From Sphaerolaimus hirsutus (lineage: Eukaryota > Nematoda > Chromadorea > Monhysterida > Sphaerolaimidae): a DNA stretch of 64,000 nucleotides. Of the stretch, positions 54,901-63,663 are shown piece by piece; position 1 is the first letter of the stretch, and each line of letters begins with the position of its first letter. The position numbers and the translations under genes were made by a program. Where the stretch lies: contig OZ038450.1 of assembly GCA_964036195.1 (NCBI GenBank), positions 33,311,197 to 33,375,196 of the forward strand. The letters are read 5' to 3'. The notes below the pieces were generated by a model that saw nothing but the letters and a program-made list of their open reading frames with translations, made no database searches and had not been told where the DNA came from.

Positions 54901-57900
54901 ACAACACTACGTGCGCGGCCGCCACAACACAACGCCCAGCACCACGCACCTACGAAAAACGACAACAACAAAAACAAACGAAACCACCCGCCAATTACAA
55001 GTGTCTGTTCTGCTCTGGCAATGAACACTGGACGACCGACTGCGACCAGTACCCGACGATCGAAGATCGCAAGTTGGCGCTGAAAGCGATGCCGAACAGA
55101 TGCCCGAGGTGCACAAAATTGGGTCACGACAAAGCTAATTGTCAGTCGGAGCTAAGCTGTTACTACTGCCGGTCAAGGGATAAGCACCACAGCACCATGT
55201 GCCCAGACCAGTTTGACAGAAGCTCCAACAACAAAACAACATCCAGCAGCAGCTCAAATACGAGAGAACAAAAAACAACAGCGAACGCAGCAACAAATTA
55301 CTATGAAGAGCTGACGCCGGAACCCGACAGCAAACCACATCGCCGAACAGAGACGGCAGCCGCGACTACAAAAGCAGCCCACCAAGACGACAGTGAGTCT
55401 TTGTCTTTTAAAGTCGTGAGGTTGCAAATGGCCCAGTCACCAATCCTGAACAAAGAGACTGGAATCATGTCAGAACATGTGAACATTTTCTTTGACACTG
55501 GGTGTGAATACTCCTACATACGACAAGATTTAGCACATGAAATAGAACTAGACAACAAAGGGGATCTCATGCTGAGCATGAATGTGTTCGCGACTCCCCA
55601 CCCACTTAAAGTGAAAGCAAAATTGGTAGAAATCACAATACCACAACAACACTTAGGGCATGAGGATTTGAGCATGTTAGTGAGGGCAGTCCCCGAACTA
55701 GCAACTTACTGTCAACCTCCCCCGCTGTCAATAAACGATAAAAACATGATATACAACACTTGGGGAATAAACGCCGATGAATTGTTCGCCGAGAAATTCG
55801 AAACAGCGACACAACTAACGGGAACCAAATTACGACAGCCAGCTGTCGTAATTGGACAGGATAATTTTTGGAAATTTGACATAAAACAAACTGGACTTCA
55901 ATTACCATCGGGATTACTGGTGGTAAGCTCCACGCTTGGCTTCATGCTAGCAGGAGCAAGTGAACAACAAATTGACGACAACCACATGGATTTCGCAATG
56001 TCAGCCACGTGCGGTTCGACCGCAGTAGCCATTGGGAAAGAAACTTTACGACAATTTCACAGTCTAGAAGCCGTGGGTATCACTGATGACCCCTACGCAA
56101 TCGACGACGACATCGCTGAAGAAATGATACTAAATAGCATCAAATTCAACGACAACGACAAACGATATTACATTAATTGGCCCTACAAAGAGAATATCGG
56201 CGACCTACCAACAGGAAAAGCTGAGGCACTGGCAAGGTTCAAATCGCTGATAAAAAGATTCACAAAGGACCCTAATTTATTCGAACAATATCGAAAAGTA
56301 CTAGACGACCAATTAGAAAAGGGGATAATAGAAATATGTGACGACAAAACAGACAACAAGGGAGTCCATTACCTGCCGCACCAACCAGTCATCACTCCGG
56401 GAAAATCAACATCATGCAGGATTGTGTATGATGGATCGGCAGGTAAGCCCAGTCTTAATGAATGTTTATTCAGAGGGCCAATTACAACACCACTGCTTCT
56501 GGGCCTGCTTCTGAGGTTCAGGGCAGGTAATTTAGCATTAATTGCTGACATTGAAAAAGCCTTCTTGCAAATTGGATTACATGAACCAGCAAGAGATTAC
56601 ACTCGATTCTTTTGGCTGAAAGATACCACAAAACCGATAACAGAAAATAATCTTATGGTACTCCGATTTAAAAGAGTATTGTTCGGTTTAGTCTGCAGCC
56701 CATCAATTTTGGGAGCAGTTATAAAATATCATTTAGATTTGACAATAAACAACATGAACGAATATGAAGAAAATGAAGTTGAACGAAATCAAATTGCAAT
56801 GATAATCAACAACATTTACATCGACAACTTCATCATGAGCGTCACCAATGAAAATGAAGCACTGGAGCTGTACTACAAAGTCAAAGCCCTTTTCAACAAG
56901 TGCTCAATGAACATGAGAGAATGGCTATCGAATTCCAAGGCAGTCATGAAAGAAATAGCAGAGCATGACAGAAGCCCAAAAATGAATAAAATCGTAGCCG
57001 TCATGGGAATGAAATATAATCACAAAACCGACATGCTGGCAATCTCGACACCAAAATTACAAATTGACAGCATTACAACACCCACTAGAAGAAATCTGAA
57101 CAAATTACTGGCATCAGCATACGATCCAATTGGGTTCACAGCACCTGTGACCCTAACCCTGAAGGCTCAGTTGTCGATGCTGTTGCAAGAAACAAAAACA
57201 ACACAGTGGGATGAATTAATTGAGGACAAAAGAGCACTTGAACTGATGACAATTATGAAAAATCATTTAGAAAAAATTGACAGAGTGGAGTTTCCACGCT
57301 CCTATCAAAGAATGGGTATAAACGTGTTTGATGACGACAAACCCTTGGAATTGCATGTGTTCAGCGATGCATCAAAATTAGGATACGCGGCATGTGCGTA
57401 TATCCGACAACAAAGGAAGAAAGGAGCTGGAGACTACAATACAGCATTTGTGACAGCTCGAACAAAATTGGCACCATTACCATCTAAATCGGGAGCCACA
57501 ACACCAATTACCAGACTGGAACTGCTCTCAGTGACAATTGGTGCAGAACTGGTCAATTACATCCACGAAGAGCTGAAACAGCTAGGCGGATGGAAAATAA
57601 AATCGACAATACTGTGGACAGATAGTACAGTGGTGATTGGTTGGCTGAAAACAGCCAAGCCACTAGCGACGTTCGTTAACAACAGAGTTAAAAGAATAAA
57701 TGAACTCAGCAACAAATGTGAATTTCTGGTAGCAAAAGTCGCCACGGAGGTGAACCCAGCCGACATCGCATCGAGGGGCAGCACGATCGATGAAATCATG
57801 CTGTCAACTTTATGGAAAAGCGGACCAGAATTCATGAAAGTACCAATCACAAAAGAAATGAAAGATGTGTCACAATACCAAAAGGCAACAACAGAATTAG

Positions 57901-60900
57901 CAAAAGGAACAACAATAATACATAGGCCGATATGGGCTGGCGCTGCAACAGAAAACAAAGCGCACTACCTAGTAGAAGAATCAAAGAGGAACTACAACCC
58001 ATACGACCTGAACTTCGAGCGATACAGTAGCTTGACTAAGCTACTGAATATCGTTATCAGATTGAACAGGCTGCACAAATTCTTCAGCAACAGCTTAAAC
58101 CGAAAAGTGAGAGGATTTTTATCCCGACCGCTGGAGCCAGAAGAAAGAAATGCAGCATGGCAACACATTGTGAGAATTGCACAACAACAACATTGCCGCA
58201 AATTGATACAACAGGTACGAAAAGAAAGCCACCAAGAACTGGCCTACGACAACAACGTCGACATCTTGTACCGAGTGACAAGACTACCAAAGGATGCAGA
58301 CAGAGTCCCGATAGTATTGTACTATCTCCCGAAACATGCATACCTGACAACACTAGTAATAAATCATTACCACAAGTATGTACAACATGAAGGGGCAGTG
58401 CACACACTAGCAGAAATAAGAGAACAATGCTGGATACCGGACGGCCGAAGAACAGTTGCGTCAGAACTCAGAAAATGCACAACATGCCGAAAAGCAACAG
58501 GAGGCACGTTCGCGATGCCAGACTTCCACACGCTGCCAATAACAAGATTACAAGCAAAAATAAAACCCTTTCAACACTGCGGCATCGATTACATGGGGCC
58601 GCTACAATACATGCACAACAATGAAAGGCACAAATTCCATATACTTCTGATTACATGCTTCTCAACGAGAGCTGTACATCTAGAATTTGCTGACACAGTA
58701 GCAACGAACGACACACTAATGGCCTTGCAACGCTTCTTCTGCAGAAGAGGCATGCCGAAGTCAATCTGGTCTGACAATGCGGGAGCATTTAAAACATGCG
58801 CAAAATCAGTTCCAGAAATAAAATGGAGATTTACAACAGCTACCTGCCCATGGCAAGGACGTGTGTATGAGCGCATGATCGGCCTTGTAAAAAATCTTTT
58901 AAAGAAAGCAAGCGGGCGCCGATTGTTAACATGGAAAGAAATTCACACAGTAATTCTAGACATAGAATTCGCTGTCAACACCAGACCAATCACCTACGTA
59001 TCGAATGACGACATTTCGGCAAAAATTCTCCGCCCCGTCCATTTTCTGTGGGGAACCCCCCCTGACGGAGTGGAAGAAAATTTGGATAAAAATGAAAAAA
59101 TAACATGCATGGATAAAATTGAACTTACAACAATCAATGAAAAAGAAAGAGACGACATGATGCAGTTATGGCGAACAATAAGTGATAACAGAGAAAAATT
59201 ATGGAATGCATGGTCCAAAGGATATGTGGATATGCTAAGAGGTACAACAAGGAAAATAAACAACAGAGGAAAAGTGAAAGAAGAACCAATAGTGGGACAG
59301 GTTGTGCTCGTACAACATGACAAGATGCCGAGAGGAGCATGGCAAATGGGAAAGATAACAAAAGTGAACAGATCGACCGACAACAAAATTAGAAGCGTGA
59401 CCTTGAAAACAAACACTCAAAGAGAAATAGAAAGGTCACCAACACAGCTGTGCCCACTTGAAATCAGTGGAAAATATCAAGAACGAGAAAACATGGAAAA
59501 AGATGAAAATAAAAATACACAACAAACTTTGAAACAAAAGAATGAAACATCACCCATCAAAGAAAGACCGAAACGAGGGTGCAGATACGCAGGAACATAT
59601 GCGTTCTGGGCGACAATGGCGATAGTCACGGCGGCAAACGTCATGGCAGCCAATGCAGAACAACAAACATGGATGAACAAATATAACAGAAATTACAATG
59701 TGTGCCATAAAACGAGGACAGGACACCCAGTACAAATCCCGAAGACAGTCAACTGTCACTTCCCTGAACCACAAAAGATAACCAAACAGGGAGTGAGAGT
59801 GTGGGCGCTGAAGACGGAACCACAACAAACACAAGTATACCGGTGTTATGAACAACAGCACGCAATAATCACATACATGAGCCTGGTGGGAGGCAAAGCA
59901 ATGCTGCCGCCGGAAATTCTAAACAACAGAGTCGTAACCTTATCTGAATGCATGAAAGCAATGGAAACAAAAAGGTGGAAAGAACAAAATTTGACACAAG
60001 TCAATAAAGCTTTATGGAGCACAAACAACACCTTAACGATACAATATTGCTACTTTTGTCGAAATTTCACAAATGAAGTGATAAATTTTCACATAGAAAT
60101 CGGCACAGTAGCAAGTTTAGACGGCAAACGCATTGTCTCAGAAATTCAAGATCTGTCGCACTGCGCACCAGCCGCGGGTTACTGCTTTGACAGTGATAAT
60201 GCAGTGTCGGTGTGGGACGCTACAAAATTTGAAGGACAATGCGCATATGAAAATTTCGGAAATTTCGAAGCTCAGATATCCGAACGACACATTGTCATAC
60301 AACAATTACAAGCAGCCTTCACAATAACGATACAAAAAGAGAGACCAGAAAATTCGGAATGCGTCCCTGAACATGCAAAATACACAGAACAGGGATCGAC
60401 GTTCATCGAATTTGCAAAATCAAAAGAAGACAGCATGACCGCACAACAGATCAATTCCGTAAATCTGAAATATTTCAGAACGGAACAAAGGCAATATGTC
60501 ATATACAAAATTGCAAGTTTAGAAAAACAACAGTTCTCTATGATATGGCAACAATTATGTTATTTGAGACAAAATCAAATTAACATAATCAATCAATTCA
60601 TAACACTGAACCCCACTCTGGGATTGAGAGCCCTATTGGGCCGCAACAACATCTACGCAGAATGGCATGGAGACGTACTAATGTTCTGGGAATGCCAAAC
60701 AGTGACACCAGAACATATTTACTTCAACCACAAAATAAACGACACATGCTATAGATTCTTGCCAGTGAGACTTCCGGGACACAGGCACATCATGTTCGTG
60801 TCCCCAGGAGGAAGCGACCTTATTACACAATCACCTGAAGAAAATTGTCATTACAAAGATCATAAATATTACATGCTGAGAAACGACAAATGGGCAAACG

Positions 60901-63556
60901 AAAATGGACCAACAAATCTGCATGTGACAAAACTCCCTCTGGAACTCATCTGGAACGGGACTTGGAGCCCCTTCCATTTGAACGTCACTGGAATGCCAAG
61001 TCATACCATGACAGATGTAGCGTTCAGCATAACAGCCGCACGACATCAGTTCAACAAACTACACAACATTGAGAAAAAATTAGACAAAACTGTACAATAT
61101 TTCTCAACCATGTCAAACGACCCCAAGGCTATCCAGGCCTTTGTGGCTGGAATAGGGCAAGGGGTCGGAGCCTACTTTGAGGGTGTAGGAAAAGAATTAG
61201 GACACATAGTAAGCGGAACAGCAGAAGGAAGTGCTTCGGCACTAGACATCTTGCTGACTGGGCCATTACAAACAACAGTGAATGTCGTAATAATAATATT
61301 AATAATTGTGGTGATATGCTACTGTATCTATTTATATTTGCAGTGGCGAGCAGTTACGGGCCGCGCCGTCATGCCGAAGCTCGCGTGTTCTACAACACGA
61401 CTTCGCGCCCGGTTAAACGCTTGGCGAGCGCGCCAGAGGACCTCAGGAAGCGCAGCCGCAGCCACCAACGAGAAGTGTGCGAGACAACACGACGAGGGCC
61501 ACGCACACCACCTCCTCCAGAGCCCAGGACTCCGCCAAGACATCACCGGTCTCGGTCAAGGAGGTCCCCCTCCTCCCGACGCCGAAGGGACAGAAGGTCT
61601 ACAACATCTCGGAGCCATGACAATGACGACACCAACGACACCGATGGCCAGGCTGACAACAAACAGCCGAAGGTTGGCCGACAGCACCGAATCAATGATA
61701 TCGTTGACAATATTGAGGCCAAGGCTACGACAAATAACAAGCCCTTGAGCATAAATGATTTTCACTTCCAGAAAACAACAACAACATTGGGGACAACATG
61801 CGTCGGTGGGAAAGCTCCAAATCTTCCTGCAAAGAAGAGCCGTGAAAAGTCGAAGAAAAGAACCCCGACCCCATCGTCTGACGGTGAGTGTAGCTCAAGC
61901 ACGAGCTCTACAACAGGCTCTTCCGATAATAACAATAACAACACAGAGCCTATGGAGACGGATGGGACCAATGGAGCTGTCACCGATGATTTGCTGCCCC
62001 CCGAATGATACCTCTTTTTCATTCGTAAAGCCTCTTTTTAATTAAAACGTAAAATTTTAAATTTGTGATTTTAAAATTTTTCTTTAATTTCTGGGGAGTG
62101 TGCGGTTCCGCCTAATTTACCGTAACCGACATTTTTGTTTCACTTGAATGGTTTTTATTTCACTTAGAAATATTTGCCTTTTCTTGCCTGCTGTAAACAA
62201 CGGGTGATAAAGTTAATGACATTCATAACATTTAATCTATGTTTTTATTAATCTTTATAATTCTTTATGTCAACCCGTTTTCTAACGACATGCGACAGGT
62301 GCAAAACCTGATATTTGCTTTAAAGTAGACACAATAAGCAATTTGCTCGCGTTTGAAGGTTAAATCGCCCATATGTAAGGCCGTTCTTGCCTAAAGAACG
62401 GCCCAGTCTACGACTACTGATTTCTGAATTAAATGATTACTTTGTTTGATAGAAATAAAATATAAACCAGAACAACTTGAATAAATATCTGAATAAAAGT
62501 TAAGGTTTCCGCACTGTAGAACGCAGGAAAAATAACCCCAATAGTGTGAAACTTTACACAGGCGACGGGGGCGCCACCTCGCGCACGGGGGGCGCAGGCA
62601 ACCGCACCGCGCGCAGTCTGGTGCCAATCCCAAGCCCTGTAAAGTGTAAAGCAAAGTGTCAAATGTAAAGTAAAATGCAAAGTAAACTGTCAATTGTCAT
62701 GCAAAGTTCAGTAATAAAATCTTTTCTTTTTGTTTTAATTGACACTTTACTTTGCATTTGACACTTTACTTTACACTTTACAGGGCTTGGGACTGCCCCC
62801 AGGCGCACATTCCACCCGAAGAGCGCGTGTTCAGAGCCGGCCCGCCCCCCTGCAGCACGGCGCTGCCCTTCAAGAGGGAGCGCACCATGGGTTTGGGCGG
62901 GCCGCAGCCGCAGGTCAACCAACCGCCCCCCAACAAGTATACTTATGATCCGTTCGTTTTCCAGGGGATTTTTTATTGATTTTCTAGATGCATGAATGAA
63001 TGTTAACATATTTTGATAAATGTGATGAATCTAATAATTTCACTTTCACATGAGATATCATAGATGTTTATGCATTTTTGCTTTCAGTGTTAAGTGTGCA
63101 TTTTGTAAACTACCTTGGTAAGTGGTTTCAATTATCATTGCGCTTTGCCATTGGCACCATGCCAAAAAAAAGTCATGACACTTCCAGCATCCGCTGGGCT
63201 GGTGCAATATCTTCAAGTTTATAACAAATCTGATCTGAAGCATCACAAAACAAACATGAATCCGTTTGCTCAAGAGTAGCCTAAAATTTTGGTCCTCGAA
63301 ATTGCTTCATCATATTCATTCGTCATATTTTACACTTATTTAAAGTTTTTGCCCACCAAGAGCAACTAGAAATACCTCAGAAATCATTCTTCGTTTATGT
63401 GTCAATTTTCGGCGCAGTTATGGCGACCCGCCGCCCAAAACTGGACGCACAACTGCGCGCCGCAGGAGAAATTCCATGCCAAATGACGGAAGGAGGACAA
63501 ATCGTAATCAGAATCAAAATCCTGTGAGGGATTTTAGAGTTTTTCTTAAAATTTGA
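48810..63556 (+). CDS. Doublecortin-domain protein gene, one exon split by an LTR element
   Basis: Exons: 48810-48957 (ATG), 49168-49281, 49926 to about 50100 (3' end unclear), 50832-51065, 51306-51552, 52988-53070 plus 62564-62620 (one exon split by the BEL/Pao insertion), 62803-62936, 63418-63556. The protein starts MGSGSSKKSKGDEITQ, a good N-myristoylation context, then an acidic Glu/Pro-rich region. The DCX domain (exons 4-5) reads FRILVFKNGDEYDPGTVVTV, NWIQLLDYLSDNLQLQEGAV, LRDLNGVEMRHFVDLE, SSRYVACHGKFRHTTYGSRP. After it come PEWNKGKDTKYLHKDPG, a Lys-rich run and a Gly/Pro-rich tail. DCX domains bind microtubules; the lipid anchor suggests a membrane or ciliary link (inference). The end is either TGA at 63554 or a GTGAGG donor at about 63524 with further exons outside. 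Confidence 0.82.
48958..49167 (+). mobile_element. Introner-like intron, subfamily B (DCX gene)
   Basis: 210 bp, CTG|GTGCCACTCCCAGACCC to GGGTCTGGGACTGCCCCCAG|, with inner arms AATGCCATGTAAGATGTC and ACATGGCGTTTTACAGGG. Joins the Gly/Glu codon split EP|ERLVVED in phase 1. Confidence 0.85.
49168..49281 (+). CDS. DCX gene exon 2
   Basis: Encodes RLVVEDIREEEPEQRPPSDP and a Pro-rich end LDLPRSPT. Donor CACAG|GTGACT, phase 1. Confidence 0.7.
49679..49856. mobile_element. CCGTATTTCCTCGAAATACC MITE, right end degraded
   Basis: TA|CCGTATTTCCTCGAAATACC at left, GGGGTATTTCGAGGAATTCG at right without the final TACGGTA. In DCX intron 2. Confidence 0.7.
49926..50100 (+). CDS. DCX gene exon 3, 3' border unclear
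   Basis: Acceptor GATACCCAG|AT. Encodes a charged stretch (VKPTENREEPIEEPPKERDS, KKKRDRRRKREEKMASDNKE). The next exon needs a phase-0 donor. The only GT in that phase, GAG|GTAAAA at 49940, would make a 14-bp exon; otherwise a non-GT donor near 50090 is needed. Confidence 0.45.
50512..50757. mobile_element. TATACTC-ended MITE (second copy)
   Basis: TATACTCCAGTTACTTTACA to GTTTGCCGAGTATA, with TGGAAGCGTGCCAACGATTT and its inverse inside. Reverse-oriented relative of 25851-26098. In DCX intron 3. Confidence 0.7.
50832..51552 (+). CDS. DCX gene exons 4-5: doublecortin domain
   Basis: Exons 50832-51065 and 51306-51552. Acceptor TCCCCAG|GAT, donor GGAG|GTTGTT, acceptor ATCATAG|GAC, donor GATG|GTAAAA. 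The junction VDLE|DSSRYVAC sits at the usual turn before the last strand of the DCX fold. Confidence 0.88.
51648..52151. mobile_element. hAT-like MITE, CAGAGTTG ends, 8-bp TSD
   Basis: CAGAGTTGGAAAAACG to GTACAACTCTG, TSD AATTTTTG (51640-51647 and 52152-52159). GTAAACGTA-type core. Same family as 14724-15549. Confidence 0.9.
52319..52979. mobile_element. hAT-like MITE at the exon 6 splice acceptor
   Basis: TAGGGTGTCAAATTTCC to TTTTTTTGACACCCTA, TSD TATCTAAG (52311-52318 and 52980-52987). Core of TTTTCCGTTTCCG words. The second TSD copy ends exactly at the AG before DCX exon 6, so the insertion duplicated the 3' splice site. Confidence 0.9.
52988..62620 (+). CDS. DCX gene exon 6, interrupted by BEL/Pao
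   Basis: Host parts 52988-53070 and 62564-62620. Upstream reads NMIATKSMEQATSSHKAHTR-AG; downstream continues DGGATSRTGGAGNRTARSL in the same frame once the element and one CAGGC are set aside (140 nt, phases 1 and 0, matching both neighbours). The donor CTG|GTGCCAATCCC is an introner end. In this haplotype the gene should be disrupted after the DCX domain. Confidence 0.8.
53071..53530 (+). repeat. 5' LTR of BEL/Pao element
   Basis: 460 bp, TGTGCGGTTCCGCC to GTGAAACTTTACA. Identical by eye to 62099-62558. Confidence 0.95.
53703..61748 (+). CDS. Gag-Pol-Env polyprotein of BEL/Pao element
   Basis: 2681 codons. Parts in order (residues approximate): gag with a DUF1759-type region (170-255, PKFSGDPLEWTRWWNIFKTQ); three CCHC-like knuckles (430-505, CPRCTKLGHDKANC); aspartic protease (594, FFDTGCEYSYI); Pao-type reverse transcriptase (about 900-1100, LIADIEKAFLQIGLHEPARD, IYIDNFIMS); RNase H (about 1217, LHVFSDASKLGYAACAYIRQ); integrase zinc motif and core (about 1555-1765, CGIDYMGP, SDNAGAF, YERMIG); DUF5641-type C-terminal region (about 1800-1910); then an env-like part with an internal hydrophobic signal (about 1965-1985) and a membrane span (about 2530-2550, NVVIIILIIVVICYCIYLYL). 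Fusing env to gag-pol in one frame is unusual; env is expected to be released by proteolysis or a spliced mRNA. Confidence 0.93.
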   Translation: MSEVTPTGPLRMRLNAYRTDALKILQAEIPYFQVDKDQDYHHNKDAAESATTQQQMLLTKIRDKTTLLQTATDKYEEAVAEILKAANGPNATPEMISAANKENEKLNDKLYRDNGIMAILAKMQELQSQLDALKDSTERQIKDLKEGIMGGLEKKLQHLDSSSDDEELMRLPKINVPKFSGDPLEWTRWWNIFKTQIHQRKKMNVTLKFTYLNDSLKGEAKKLLGGLNMDGADYMTAIKLLKSNFGNTTYVTNTLWEKLYNLQSPTMRGDSLMAFRREVGTTLTQLAERGENTESGAVLRELRKYLSPELRLAVTEDFRRENPRDDDDDDEDGPAMTVKTFVKALGNVAQARLECQTTAEASKQNDNTAKQQNNKIKSKGVHNTVAYSSSEKRAEEEDEDNTTCAAATTQRPAPRTYEKRQQQKQTKPPANYKCLFCSGNEHWTTDCDQYPTIEDRKLALKAMPNRCPRCTKLGHDKANCQSELSCYYCRSRDKHHSTMCPDQFDRSSNNKTTSSSSSNTREQKTTANAATNYYEELTPEPDSKPHRRTETAAATTKAAHQDDSESLSFKVVRLQMAQSPILNKETGIMSEHVNIFFDTGCEYSYIRQDLAHEIELDNKGDLMLSMNVFATPHPLKVKAKLVEITIPQQHLGHEDLSMLVRAVPELATYCQPPPLSINDKNMIYNTWGINADELFAEKFETATQLTGTKLRQPAVVIGQDNFWKFDIKQTGLQLPSGLLVVSSTLGFMLAGASEQQIDDNHMDFAMSATCGSTAVAIGKETLRQFHSLEAVGITDDPYAIDDDIAEEMILNSIKFNDNDKRYYINWPYKENIGDLPTGKAEALARFKSLIKRFTKDPNLFEQYRKVLDDQLEKGIIEICDDKTDNKGVHYLPHQPVITPGKSTSCRIVYDGSAGKPSLNECLFRGPITTPLLLGLLLRFRAGNLALIADIEKAFLQIGLHEPARDYTRFFWLKDTTKPITENNLMVLRFKRVLFGLVCSPSILGAVIKYHLDLTINNMNEYEENEVERNQIAMIINNIYIDNFIMSVTNENEALELYYKVKALFNKCSMNMREWLSNSKAVMKEIAEHDRSPKMNKIVAVMGMKYNHKTDMLAISTPKLQIDSITTPTRRNLNKLLASAYDPIGFTAPVTLTLKAQLSMLLQETKTTQWDELIEDKRALELMTIMKNHLEKIDRVEFPRSYQRMGINVFDDDKPLELHVFSDASKLGYAACAYIRQQRKKGAGDYNTAFVTARTKLAPLPSKSGATTPITRLELLSVTIGAELVNYIHEELKQLGGWKIKSTILWTDSTVVIGWLKTAKPLATFVNNRVKRINELSNKCEFLVAKVATEVNPADIASRGSTIDEIMLSTLWKSGPEFMKVPITKEMKDVSQYQKATTELAKGTTIIHRPIWAGAATENKAHYLVEESKRNYNPYDLNFERYSSLTKLLNIVIRLNRLHKFFSNSLNRKVRGFLSRPLEPEERNAAWQHIVRIAQQQHCRKLIQQVRKESHQELAYDNNVDILYRVTRLPKDADRVPIVLYYLPKHAYLTTLVINHYHKYVQHEGAVHTLAEIREQCWIPDGRRTVASELRKCTTCRKATGGTFAMPDFHTLPITRLQAKIKPFQHCGIDYMGPLQYMHNNERHKFHILLITCFSTRAVHLEFADTVATNDTLMALQRFFCRRGMPKSIWSDNAGAFKTCAKSVPEIKWRFTTATCPWQGRVYERMIGLVKNLLKKASGRRLLTWKEIHTVILDIEFAVNTRPITYVSNDDISAKILRPVHFLWGTPPDGVEENLDKNEKITCMDKIELTTINEKERDDMMQLWRTISDNREKLWNAWSKGYVDMLRGTTRKINNRGKVKEEPIVGQVVLVQHDKMPRGAWQMGKITKVNRSTDNKIRSVTLKTNTQREIERSPTQLCPLEISGKYQERENMEKDENKNTQQTLKQKNETSPIKERPKRGCRYAGTYAFWATMAIVTAANVMAANAEQQTWMNKYNRNYNVCHKTRTGHPVQIPKTVNCHFPEPQKITKQGVRVWALKTEPQQTQVYRCYEQQHAIITYMSLVGGKAMLPPEILNNRVVTLSECMKAMETKRWKEQNLTQVNKALWSTNNTLTIQYCYFCRNFTNEVINFHIEIGTVASLDGKRIVSEIQDLSHCAPAAGYCFDSDNAVSVWDATKFEGQCAYENFGNFEAQISERHIVIQQLQAAFTITIQKERPENSECVPEHAKYTEQGSTFIEFAKSKEDSMTAQQINSVNLKYFRTEQRQYVIYKIASLEKQQFSMIWQQLCYLRQNQINIINQFITLNPTLGLRALLGRNNIYAEWHGDVLMFWECQTVTPEHIYFNHKINDTCYRFLPVRLPGHRHIMFVSPGGSDLITQSPEENCHYKDHKYYMLRNDKWANENGPTNLHVTKLPLELIWNGTWSPFHLNVTGMPSHTMTDVAFSITAARHQFNKLHNIEKKLDKTVQYFSTMSNDPKAIQAFVAGIGQGVGAYFEGVGKELGHIVSGTAEGSASALDILLTGPLQTTVNVVIIILIIVVICYCIYLYLQWRAVTGRAVMPKLACSTTRLRARLNAWRARQRTSGSAAAATNEKCARQHDEGHAHHLLQSPGLRQDITGLGQGGPPPPDAEGTEGLQHLGAMTMTTPTTPMARLTTNSRRLADSTESMISLTILRPRLRQITSP
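61316..62008 (+). CDS. Overlapping ORF in BEL/Pao element: basic RS-rich protein with acidic tail
   Basis: 230 codons in a different frame from the polyprotein. It overlaps the env tail for ~430 bp and runs ~260 bp past its stop, ending just before the 3' LTR. Residues about 45-95 are Arg/Ser-rich (RSRSRRSPSSRRRRDRRSTT); then Lys-rich KKSREKSKKR, a Ser/Asn run and an acidic end (EPMETDGTNGAVTDDLLPPE). A pyrimidine-rich AG (61318-61342) precedes TGGCGAGC at 61343, so a spliced origin is possible. An accessory regulatory protein is inferred by composition only. Confidence 0.55.
   Translation: MLLYLFIFAVASSYGPRRHAEARVFYNTTSRPVKRLASAPEDLRKRSRSHQREVCETTRRGPRTPPPPEPRTPPRHHRSRSRRSPSSRRRRDRRSTTSRSHDNDDTNDTDGQADNKQPKVGRQHRINDIVDNIEAKATTNNKPLSINDFHFQKTTTTLGTTCVGGKAPNLPAKKSREKSKKRTPTPSSDGECSSSTSSTTGSSDNNNNNTEPMETDGTNGAVTDDLLPPE
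62099..62558 (+). repeat. 3' LTR of BEL/Pao element
   Basis: 460 bp, followed directly by the CAGGC duplication and host exon sequence GACGGGGGCGCCACC. Confidence 0.95.
62621..62802 (+). mobile_element. Introner-like intron, subfamily A (DCX gene)
   Basis: 182 bp, CTG|GTGCCAATCCCAAGCCC to GGGCTTGGGACTGCCCCCAG|, with the TTCAGTAATAAAATCTTTTC loop shared with the E-Syt copies. Joins ARSL|AHIPPEER, phase 0. Confidence 0.9.
62803..62936 (+). CDS. DCX gene exon 7
   Basis: Encodes AHIPPEERVFRAGPPPCSTA then RTMGLGGPQPQVNQPPPN. Donor CAACAA|GTATAC, phase 2. Pro/Gly-rich, no domain. Confidence 0.7.
63418..63556 (+). CDS. DCX gene exon 8, possible end
   Basis: Acceptor GGCGCAG|T completes an Asn codon. 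Encodes YGDPPPKTGRTTARRRRNSM and NRNQNQNPVRDF, open to TGA at 63554. A GTGAGG at 63524 could instead be a donor. Confidence 0.55.
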
Positions 63557-63663
63557 AGCCTTGGGACCCTGGGTTTGGTAATGTCTTCTGGGGACAGTTC
63601 CAGACCCTGTAAGATGTCAAATATTTATCATCAAGGTGGTCAAAGTGATTGAAAATGTGAACT

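Larger units (their letters stand above)
53071..62558 (+). mobile_element. BEL/Pao LTR retroelement with env, looks whole, inserted in a DCX-gene exon
   Basis: LTRs 53071-53530 and 62099-62558 (460 bp each) appear identical base for base, beginning TGTG and ending TACA. Flanking 5-bp duplication CAGGC at 53066-53070 and 62559-62563. Primer-binding-type sequence TGGCGCAGCGGGCAGG at 53531. One long ORF carries gag, protease, reverse transcriptase, RNase H, integrase and env parts in BEL/Pao order. Identical LTRs and an open frame point to a very recent insertion. Removing the element and one duplication leaves the host exon in frame. Confidence 0.95.

Noticed and set aside
54786-55127. Minus-strand frames within the BEL/Pao coding region
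   Set aside because: Shadows of the 2681-codon frame on the other strand.
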